Shown here one piece after another: positions 55,819-64,000 of a DNA stretch of 64,000 nucleotides. The DNA is from Cercophora sp. LCS_1 (lineage: Eukaryota; Ascomycota; Sordariomycetes; Sordariales; Lasiosphaeriaceae). Made by a program: the position numbers and the translations under genes. The stretch's first letter is position 1. Each line of letters starts with the position of its first letter. The DNA lies in contig JAPZLL010000007.1 in NCBI GenBank assembly GCA_036250225.1, forward strand, positions 868,001 to 932,000, in the 5' to 3' direction. The notes under the pieces were generated by a model. That model searched no databases and was not told the origin of the DNA. It saw only the letters and a list, made by a program, of their open reading frames with translations.

Positions 55819-55888
55819 GCGTCAGCCGCGAATCGAACGCGGGGCCCATCGATGGCAACGATGGATTTTACCACTAAACCACTGACGC
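55819..55888 (-). tRNA. tRNA-Gly (anticodon GCC)
   Basis: On the minus strand a 70-nt cloverleaf can be drawn. The acceptor stem is GCGTCAG/CTGACGC, all paired. The D arm is GTTT/AAAT with loop AGTGGTA. The anticodon stem is CATCG/CGATG with loop TTGCCAT, and the T arm is CCGCG/CGCGG with loop TTCGATT. The anticodon is GCC and no intron is present. A/T-rich sequence on the 3' side (TTTTT on the minus strand) serves as Pol III terminator. Confidence 0.95.
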
Positions 55889-56070
55889 TTGATGTTTTGG
55901 ATGTCAATGGAGTTCGGAGAAGCACCTCATGGTCCCCACACTATGCCGCGATACAGAATTCCTCAAACTCAACTCCTAATTTGGCTCAAAATCACGACGG
56001 ATTCATCAAGTGCAAGCGTAACTGTAGATCCATGCCAATCTATTCCAGTTCAGTTTTAGGACACCAACAT

Positions 56071-59000
56071 CTACTCCTCAGCATGCGCCTCAAACTCATC
56101 CCCCACACTGTAGCCATTGGCACTCTGCTCCACCCGGACCTTCTCCAGCTGCTGCGTAATGTACGTATGCAAGTGTTGATCTGCCTCCTGTCTCTCCCTG
56201 ACCTTGTTCGGGTCATTCAGCATATGGTGACCCACAGAGCCCCTACGCGCTGGGAAATCACCATCCGCTTCTTCATCGTACCCGTTCAAATCATTCGTGT
56301 CAAAGTCACTCCGCGCGGCAAGTGAGCGCGAGGTTGAGCTGCGCCGGAGGCGCGGCATGTTGGGTGACAGGAGTGGCGACTTGGGCGTTCGTGTACCGTC
56401 GACGTGACGGTGGAGAATATCGTCAAAGTAATGCGACATGCCGATTGACGGGGTTCGCGGCGTTTGAGGGAGACGACAGTTGACACTGTTATGTTAGCAG
56501 ATTTCTACGGCAACAAAAAGATCACTCACCCTGTGTCGTGGATCATCCTCGCAATCAGTCCAGTCCAGCCGCACTGATGCGTCGCACCGAGACCACGGCC
56601 AGAGTCGCCGTCGAAAAACTCGTAGTACCAGAGGTAGTCCCTCCAGTTTGGGTCATAGTCGAGAACATCACTGCCACCGTTGATGCTGCGGCGGCCGTCA
56701 TCACCGCGAGCAAACAGATGCTGCAGACGATGCTGGATCTCTTCCGAGACGTGGCCCAGATGCATGTAGTCCCCGGATCCAACCGGGCACTCCACCTTGA
56801 GTTCCTGTCCAAAGAAAAGGTAGAAACGCTGGAGTGACTCGACCAGGAGGAAGTTGACGCACAGCCAAATCGGGCCTCGCCAATTGCTGTTGCCACCAAA
56901 CAACCCACTGTCAGAGTCGCCAGGGACATATCCAACCCTAAAAGTTTGTCCGTTGACCTCCATTGAGTAAGGGTGATCTTTGTGGTACTTTGACAGAGAT
57001 CGAATGCCGTGAGGGCTGAAAAACTCGTCTTCGTCCAACATGCGTCTCAAGATCTTCTCGAGGCGATCCCTGCTGACAAGAGACAGAAGAATTCTGTTGC
57101 CCTTACCACGCTTGCGAATGCTGTGCATGGTCCGCTCCGCAACATCGCACCGGTTGTTGATGAACCACTCAACTCGCCGCTTGAAACTTGGCAGTCTGTT
57201 GATAAGCTCGGGCTCAAGCGTGAGGGTCGCATACAAGGGAATCAACCCTACAAGCGACCTGACGGGGAGCTGCTGAATCCAGGGGCCACCCCAGGAAATG
57301 GCGTCGTAGTAGAAGCCGTCTTCATCGTTCCAGAGAGACTTCTCCTCCTTTGAGCCCATTCTCCACGTCATAGCATCACTGATGAGGATGAAGTGCTCAA
57401 AGAACTTGGTGGCGATATCTTCGTAGATGCGCCGATGCTTGGCGAGCTCAAGAGCAATGTTCAGCATGTTCAGACAGTAAAAGGCCATCCAGCCCGTGCT
57501 GTCCGCCTGCTCAAGAGTGCCACCGGTCGGCAACGGCTCGGAGCGGTTGAACAGCCCAATGTTGTCCAGACCCAGGAAGCCACCCTCGAAAACGTTCTTC
57601 CCGTCAACGTCCTTCCGGTTCACCCACCAAGTGAAGTTCATCAACAACTTTTGAAATACCCGCTCCAAAAAGTCAAGATCCTGTCTCCCGTACAGCTTGC
57701 GCTCAATCTTGAAAACGCGGAATGTTGCCCAAGCATGCACTGGTGGGTTGACGTCGCTGAAGTTCCATTCATACGCCGGCAGTTGCCCGTTTGGATGACA
57801 GTACCACTCGCGAGTGAACAAGTCAAGTTGCTTCTTGGCAAAGTCAGGGTCAATCATCGCTAGGGTGATGCAGTGGAAGCTTGTATCCCACGCAGCGAAG
57901 AAGGGGTACTCCCAAGAATCCGGCATAGACAGGATATCGTCACAATGCAGGTGCTTCCATGCCGAGTTGCGAATTCCTTTCCGGCCAGGGGGTGGAGGTG
58001 GCTGGCTGGGATCGCCATTTGCCCACTCGTCCCAAATAAACAGGTAATGCTGTTTACACCACATCATACCCGCAAACGCTTGTCGCTGAATGTTCCGGAG
58101 GTCGTCAGCCATAGGCAAGGGGCTAATGTGGTAGTAGAAATCGTCTGCCTCCTCTCGCTTCTTTTCAATGAGGTCGTCGAACTCGTCTTCGTCGAGGAAG
58201 GCCTCGTCTCGCTTCGATATACGGAAGCGAACCACCGCGCACTCGCCAGGGTTGACACCACCGCCCTCGTTGAAGGCAAACCAAGCAGCTGACTTGGTTC
58301 CCGTCTGCGCTGGGTTCACAACACCCTTCTCCTTGTCAACGATATGCCGATGAAAAGCATCCTTGACATAGGGCTGCTCGTTCTTGCCACCATACAGCAA
58401 CTCGTAGTTGGTGTCGTTCTCGGTGAAAATCAGCTCAGGCTGGACATCCTGTCCGCTGGGACCGGTACCTGGTGATGGCGAGAGCAGGAAGTACCTCTCT
58501 CCCAGAGAGTGGTGTTTCGACTTGACGAGGTTCTCCGCATGCAGGCCCAAGGACGGCTTGTTCTCCGCCGGCTCACGGCCCCACGCCCAGGTATTGCGGA
58601 ACCAGACATGAGGGATGATATGCAGCGGGGCTGGCTCTGGTCCTCTGTTCCATGCCGTGACACGGAAAAGAAGCTCATTCGGATCGTCGTCCTCCTTCGC
58701 CGTCTCAATGAAAATGTCCCAGTAGCGGTCTTCGTCAAAAACACCAGTGTCGAGGATCTGATATTCCTTGTCCTCCTTGGTCCGTCTGGCGTTCTCCTTG
58801 AGCAGGTCTTCATATGGGAAAGCCTTTTGTGGGTACTTGTAGAGGTACTTCATGTATGAGTGCTGCGACAGGTGAGCTTTTGAGGGTACGTCAGTTCATG
58901 CGGCGCGTCCTACCGTCTGCAAGGCACAACGTCAGTCAAACATCAGATTCAGGGGTAGCTCGGAAAAACAAACAGGTGTGTTATCCAGATGGAAATGCGC

Positions 59001-59510
59001 CTCCTTCAGACTCTCGCCGTGGTTTCCTTGGGGATTGGACAAGCCAAACAACCTCTCCTTGAGAAAGGGACTGGCACCAAGTCAGCAAAGCTTCCATCCA
59101 TCCGAATTCGCGCATCCATACTCTCTCTCGTTCCAGAACGCAAAAGCAATGTTCTGGAAGCCATGCGTGTCACAGACGCCTGCAATGCCATCCTCACCCC
59201 ACCTGTACGTCCGCGAGCGCGCGTGGTCGTGTGGGAAGTCTAACGCAATTAAGCACCTCAACGCTCCTGCAGGGATAGAGTATAAAACCTACGGCTCCAG
59301 GCATCACCGTCGGCGCTGTAATCCTCTCTCACTGCAATTGGCAATGTCAGCAATGGCATTCCGCCCGCCGGTCAACCAAAACGTACCTGTCGCCCATTGT
59401 CTCTCGGCGACGTAGGGTCCCCACTTCTTCCAGTACTTGACGCGATTGCGGTCCTCCTTGAGGCGCCTCTCCTCGTCGGTGAGGAACTCGTGATTGTCAA
59501 AGACCACCAT
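56071..59510 (-). CDS. Glycoside hydrolase family 63-type (mannosyl-oligosaccharide glucosidase-like) protein
   Basis: Seven exons in transcript order: 59510-59387, 59331-59293, 59239-59122, 59070-58974, 58916-58914, 58862-56530, 56485-56071. The product is 1042 aa. Introns are 44-57 nt (the second 53 nt) and every phase agrees. The protein resembles the cytosolic GH63-like group related to yeast YMR196W, a toroidal alpha/alpha glucosidase fold whose substrate in fungi is not settled. No signal peptide is present (MVVFDNHEFLTDEERRL), so it is not the ER glucosidase I. Catalytic-region motifs include FAAWDTSFHCI, NPPVHAWATF, GGFLGLDNIGLF and NSNWRGPIWLCVNFLL, and WYYEFFDGDSGRGLGATHQCGWTGL near the end of exon 6. 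The last exon adds a ~138-residue disordered Ser/Arg-rich tail. The 3-nt exon 5 (ACG, Thr) restores TPTHSYMKYLYKYP; skipping it also keeps frame. Confidence 0.87.
58914..58916 (-). other. Candidate 3-nt microexon (ACG, Thr)
   Basis: On the minus strand the sequence reads CTTGCAG | ACG | GTAGGA. A 57-nt intron with GTTTGT donor precedes it and a 51-nt intron ending CGCAG follows. Both lengths and signals are normal for this genome. The residue it adds completes the TPTHSYM motif I recall from GH63-type relatives. Confidence 0.55.
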
Positions 59511-60614
59511 ACTGAAAACGCTTGCCAATGGCCTTGAGAAGATTCCGCTAGAGCCGGAGTCGGAGGGCTGACGAGGTCGCGCTATTAGCGAAGCCCTTAG
59601 CGAGGCGGAGCCAGCTAAATGAGAGATAAGAGGAGGTAACGATACCACCAAAAGAAGGTTCCCAGAACCTAGAATTCTCTTCACGCGGGTCTAACAAGAG
59701 GGGAGGCAGATCACCAAGAAAGCCGACAATGGAGGAGACTGGTGTTTTTGCAATGGGAAAAGGATCGTCCCAGCTTAAAGCTCTTACCCGCCACTTTGCA
59801 CCTGAGCTAAGCAGCAAGCACGGCAGTGGTGGGGTGTGTTGGTTCGCCGCCCGACCTGCGCAAGCTGCACACGTCCTGACGTCATGATTGCCCTCTTTCC
59901 CCTTGGGCTAGAACTTGCACGACAGGGGTTTGTGTGTGACAGCGGCGCCCCTGGAGGAGGGGAAGCACTGAGTTGTTCATTCAGATAACTGCCTGACTTA
60001 TCTGGCTGCGGCGACCCTGCATACCGTTAGGAACCAGATTGATGCGATAGATGCGGGTAATGTCTCTGATTGGAGATCGGTGTGTCGATTGATGCCCTGG
60101 GATCCCCAACTCGGTGAAGCCTGCCTGACGAGGCCCGACAACTCAGCATTTGGATGGAGATAGAGCTAGACAACTTATCTCCAACCTCGCTGTTGCAACT
60201 CACATCCGATCCTCACATCCGATGAAACCGCCCCATCAATGGCTGCCAGCGCCTCGCTACCCAACCATGTGCTTGACAAGGAAGTTGACAGGTCAACATG
60301 CTAAAACACTACACTTGTCGAGGGAGACCCCGGGCTCCTTCGACAAGGCCGCGACTGAAGTGAGCAATCATATATTTCCGTCACCGAATTGCAAAACACG
60401 CGGAAGTGACGCCAAACCAAAAATATACATTCGTACACTAAACAGCAAACAATCGCTGGGTTGTGCCACATAGCGGTGACGCAACCATGATAATTGATCC
60501 TGGTATCCTGGTATCCTGGAACTCAGCCAACCAATGCGCCAAATTCCAATCAGGCCAAACACCGTCCAGGTATTTCATCCAGACACTCGAGCACTTTCTC
60601 ACAGAAGTTGCTCC
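59511..60614. promoter_or_regulatory. Upstream region of the GH63-type gene and 3' flank of the PP2C gene
   Basis: These 1.1 kb hold the promoter of one minus-strand gene and the 3' flank of the next. A small tandem repeat (CTGGTATC, about two and a half units) lies near 60500-60520, and CACATCCGAT is repeated twice near 60200-60222. No gene is seen. Confidence 0.45.
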
Positions 60615-62468
60615 CTAAAGCTTCGCCTTGGGGGTCTTATTCCCCGCTGTTGCCTCTATGTTGACCGCGATCTCCCCGGTTTTCTCTCCATTCCCGAAGA
60701 AGATAACTTGCACAGTCAAATCGTCCCGGTATCTTCTTGAAGTAGGAGCTGGCAGCGTCAAGAGCGCAGAAACTTGTTCCTGATTGGAGCCCCCAAGCGC
60801 GTTGCGAACAATGTGGGTAGCCACATTCTTGTCCTGAACCACGAATCTATCCTTCCCAGGGGTAAGGCCCCGCCGGCGGAGGAGCTCTGAGGGTGATTTT
60901 TGACCATCGGGGTCATCCGGATTGGTCTGTTTGCTCTCCTCCACGGGCAATCCGGCCTGGGAACCAAAGAGGCGTGTCCAGACCGAGTTGAATTGCTGGT
61001 TTCCGGTGCTGCTGGCCTGGCTTTCGATCCACTTTCCGACAAGCCCGACGACTTCCTCGTTGGTCAACATTTCCCACAGCCCATCGGTTGCCATGACCAC
61101 AAAGTCTCCCTTTTCGGGTTCGATCTTGGTCGTAGTGACCACAGGCTCAGCTGTAACATAAGGTGGCGTCTTGAGCAGAGTCTTGGGGGGCCGTCCAAAG
61201 AAGTGCGGCGTGAGACTCTCCACTATCTCCCGCGTCCACTTGTAGGAAGCATCGCCAAAGGCTCTGCTGGGTTCCAATCCACCCAGAATACGTCCGTTTC
61301 GTACTGGCTCTTCGCCAGGGTGAGCCTTTCTCACCCGAGCGGCCTCGTCCGGATTGCTGCCGGTCTGGTCGATCGAGAGGGGTGTTGCCGTCCACTTTCC
61401 AGACTGTGACTTGCGCCCCAGCACTGCTCGGGAATCGCCCGTGCATGCAACACGCAAGAGCTTGGATTTTGTGTCGTAGAAGGAGAGCAAGGCGCAGGAT
61501 CCCGAGTACGCAGGAGCGAGGATTTCAGCTGCGAGCATCTTATTCTTGGCCTGCAAGACCTTTTGCACGCTGTGATGAACAATCTCGTCATCGAGCGCCA
61601 GGAAGCCGTTCTTGATAGCAGCGTCGACCGCCTCCGCTGGAGGAGTCAAGCCCTCAGCGGCCTTGTATGTCTTGTTCAGCTCCGTCCCAACAGCACTAAC
61701 CAACGCCTGCCTGAGCTTTGCAGATGTCGCCCACCCACTGTAACCCATTAGCCATTGCCGCCCACAAAGGGTCGGTATCACTTACGAATGCCCATCAAAA
61801 ACACCCCAGAACATCCAATCGCTCCCCTCCCCGCTGACCTTTTCGGCCGGTGGGTTCTCAACGATCTGCTCGACGTGGTCGTCCTCAATGGGGCTATTAC
61901 TTGGCAGCTGGGTCAGATCATATCGCACCACACCTCGCCCCCTGTTGACAAAGTACGACTCTTCCATCTTCCTCAACTTCTCCGTCGCCAGCTCCGGCGA
62001 CAGCATCTCAACCACCAACTTCCCGTCGCCCGTAGCCTTGGAAATCGGCCCCTCGCCCACAAACGTCCCCGTATGTAGCTCATCAGCCCCAATCACTAAC
62101 ACCGACCTCGTTGGCGCCGCATCACCCGCTGAATATGCCCTCGTGACCGCGCTGTCGACACCGGCCTGGCTTCCATCTCCATTGTACGTCTGCCAGGCGC
62201 CATAGCCGACGAGCGCCGAGATGAGAGCAACCGACGTCCGGCGGAGATACATCGAGGAGCGCAGGGGCTCGGTAGCGAGCGGGCGGATGCTGCGGACAAT
62301 CGAGGTCGAAGAGAAGGTACGGAAGCTGTGAACCGAAGGCTTGGATGAAGGGAACGTTGGATGATGCAGCAGGTGATGGGGAGCACCACGACGGCTAGCG
62401 GCGAGACGGAAGCTCCGGGCGGTGCATTGGAGGGTAGTTCGGAGGGCTTTAACTGCTGCGCGGTGCAT
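60615..62468 (-). CDS. PTC5: Mitochondrial PP2C-type protein phosphatase (pyruvate dehydrogenase phosphatase family)
   Basis: Exons 62468-61786 and 61737-60615 give 601 aa. The 48-nt intron has a GTAAGT donor, a GGCTAATG branch site and a TACAG acceptor. Residues 1-75 are basic, Ser/Arg-rich and free of acidic residues for the first ~60, as in a mitochondrial presequence. A hydrophobic segment (SVALISALVGYGAW) follows. The PP2C domain begins at ~180. Motifs are DWMFWGVFDGHSGW (split by the intron), ACTGDSRAVLGRK, ILGGLEPSRAFGDASYKW, GDFVVMATDGLWEMLTNEEVV and RRYRDDLTVQVIFF, which contain the metal-binding Asp residues. In yeast, Ptc5 dephosphorylates and activates pyruvate dehydrogenase E1-alpha in the mitochondrial matrix or intermembrane region. 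Length is typical. The gene is divergent from the KPWE-motif gene. Confidence 0.92.
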
Positions 62469-63071
62469 GGTGGTCCCCTCGAGCCGTTTCGAGAAACGGA
62501 TGGAGTTTGAGAGTTGACGAGTGTGTGAGGGAGAGGTTGGATTCAGGCCGAGCGCCAAGTATCACACGCTGTGGCACAGTGTTCGGTGCTTGTCGATCCA
62601 AGTTGAAGTTGCAAGTATGCCGCGACAGAAAAACGAGGAGAGGTGCCCAAGAAATATGGGTTTCTTATCTCCTCTTCTCAAGAGCAAACACTCTGCAGTG
62701 TCCCTCAATCCCAGGGCAAAATTGCACATCCGCAAGGCAACTGCCCGGTATCACAGCAGTCGACAAGTCGCACGGTGTAAACTGGCCCGTGCACAATCCC
62801 CGAATCAGGTCAGTCCTGCCCGCCTGCAGTGGATGCCACCTAGCCGGGCCAGGCCAGGCCAGCGGAACCCCTCCGACCCCACGGGCGGGAAGCTCCCCGG
62901 ATTTCACATGTGACGCTTTCGCTCCGCCGGTATCAACAACAAAACAAACCCGCGCCATCCGCCATCCGCCATCCATCCCCTTAACATCCACCCAAACCAC
63001 ATTACAACCAGCGCACATCACCAATTCCAAATACACACCCAACGCCGACTACCAAAACCGTCACAACAACA
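62469..63071. promoter_or_regulatory. Divergent promoter region, PTC5-type / KPWE-motif gene
   Basis: These 603 bp lie between two outward-facing genes. The plus-strand side (62960-63071) is C/A-rich leader. No gene is seen. Confidence 0.45.
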
Positions 63072-63761
63072 ATGGCAAGCCCCCCAATCCCAATTCCAAC
63101 CCCGCAACCCTCCATGTCCCCCGCAGAACTCGACATCTTCTTCCGCAAATTCAACGACTATCCCTGGCTCCGCGACCGCCCCTTCCTCCAAGCCCTCCTC
63201 CCAACCGTGGGCCCCCAAACTGCAACTCCCTTCACGCGGCCCACCGCCCTGTCATTAACCCTCCAGGCCCGCATCTGGTGGTTCAGCACACGCTTCGCAA
63301 CAACCATCGACCGAACCCTCTACGAGACCTGGTCGACCACACACCCATCACAAGTCGATGCGCAGCTCCTTGACAAAATCACCCAGATCCAGAAACAGTT
63401 GGTACGAGCAGAAGAGGAGGAGAGTCAATTACCAGCGTGGATGGTATCTGCTCCGAAAAAGGTGGATCTCGGTGTTAAAGCGGATGATGGCGATGTGAGG
63501 GACAGCGATGGGAATGGGAATGGGAATGAGAAGGCGCCGTACCCGGCGCATTTTCAAGCGATTATTGAGGCTGTGACGACGGGGAAGCCGGTGGAGGGGG
63601 TGAGGGAGATACCGAATACGGTTGTGAGGAAGGAGGGGATCACGGCTGTTGGGAAGATGCAGGCGCCGCGGAAGCCGTGGGAGAGGCAACGGAGTGAGAT
63701 TGGAGGGCTGGTGGAGAGGGAGTTTCCGCCTGTGGGGGAGGAGACGACGGCTGGACCGTGA
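63072..63761 (+). CDS. Small protein with C-terminal KPWE motif, PEX39-like (candidate peroxisomal import factor)
   Basis: This single exon encodes 229 aa from ATG 63072. The N-terminus is Pro-rich. Residues ~15-110 are helical (SPAELDIFFRKFNDYPWLRD). A central acidic low-complexity stretch contains repeated Gly-Asn (NGNGNE). The C-terminal third has HFQAIIEAVTTGKPVEGVREIP followed by RKPWERQRSEIG, with K201-P202-W203-E204. The pattern of a short helix, then TGKP-x-P/E-GI/VR-x-IP, then KPWE is what I associate with PEX39 (yeast Yjr012c, human C6orf226), which helps PEX7 import PTS2 proteins and shares the KPWE motif with PEX13. That identification is from memory. The N-terminal half is not something I can name. 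No signal peptide or membrane segment is present. Confidence 0.65.
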   Translation: MASPPIPIPTPQPSMSPAELDIFFRKFNDYPWLRDRPFLQALLPTVGPQTATPFTRPTALSLTLQARIWWFSTRFATTIDRTLYETWSTTHPSQVDAQLLDKITQIQKQLVRAEEEESQLPAWMVSAPKKVDLGVKADDGDVRDSDGNGNGNEKAPYPAHFQAIIEAVTTGKPVEGVREIPNTVVRKEGITAVGKMQAPRKPWERQRSEIGGLVEREFPPVGEETTAGP

Positions 63762-64000
63762 GGATGGGTAGAGGTTAGAAGGTTTGAAGTTAAGAGGGGT
63801 GGGCGTGGTCTGTATTGACCGCCCTGGAGCTCGATAGACCGCGGAGAATGTCTCGCGCTTAATGATATCAGGTCCAGCATCTTCGACACAAATACTTCGT
63901 ATTTACCACCGCCGCCGCACCGTCTCTTACTCCCGGATATGTACAAACTCCCCATAGAGCGAAAACTACAAACGGAACAAGAGAAAACGGGAGCTGCCAA
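63762..64000. other. 3' flank of the KPWE-motif gene to window end
   Basis: About 240 bp with no supported gene. The minus-strand open frame across it overlaps the KPWE gene and is a shadow. Confidence 0.4.

Noticed and set aside
1..64000. CRISPR arrays, bacterial operons, ribosome-binding sites, riboswitches
   Set aside because: The window is eukaryotic with spliced nuclear genes; no spaced direct repeats or operon-like packing were seen.

Overview
The window looks like chromosomal DNA of a filamentous ascomycete, most likely a sordariomycete. Genes are mostly monocistronic and GC-rich. Most introns are short, about 45-120 nt, with GTRNGT-like donors, CTAAC/CTGAC branch sites and YAG acceptors. 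There is a Fot1-like Tc1/mariner element, a NACHT protein with an N-terminal esterase, and fungal orthologues such as the MCH1-type transporter, Cox5, PPM2/TYW4 and PTC5. No species is claimed. All exon models were built by hand from splice signals and reading frame.

Layout, 1-15 kb: a truncated minus-strand gene resembling the start of Mus7/Mms22; cytochrome c oxidase subunit Cox5 (+); a 1399-aa intronless protein with a C-terminal Ulp1-type cysteine protease domain (-); an F-box protein (-); a complete 1877-bp Fot1-like transposon flanked by TA, whose 542-aa transposase has Asn at two of its three catalytic Asp positions; and an MCH1-type MFS transporter (-). 15-23 kb: a two-exon F-box gene (+), then three unrecognised genes, two of which carry one in-frame TAG. 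22.7-32.6 kb: tRNA wybutosine-synthesis protein 4 (methyltransferase, kelch, JmjC), the mitochondrial phosphate carrier, and an esterase-NACHT NLR-like protein.

32.6-41 kb holds no gene I can support. It lies upstream of an RGS-domain gene whose frame continues for 271 codons past a single TAG. 45-64 kb: mitochondrial FAD glycerol-3-phosphate dehydrogenase (-), tRNA-Glu(CTC) with a 10-nt intron, a GPI-anchored wall protein, an MFS transporter, tRNA-Gly(GCC), a seven-exon GH63-type glucosidase-like gene with an apparent 3-nt exon, a PTC5-type mitochondrial PP2C phosphatase, and a small KPWE-motif protein resembling PEX39.

The leading candidate for something unusual is three separate reading frames, in two loci about 20 kb apart, each interrupted by exactly one UAG that would become UGG (Trp) by A-to-I editing. 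Such editing is known from perithecia of Sordariomycetes. It is an inference here and needs RNA reads from sexual tissue. Other notable points are the RIP-context mutations of the transposase active site, the 3-nt microexon, and a G-quadruplex-capable tract just after the Ulp1-type stop codon.
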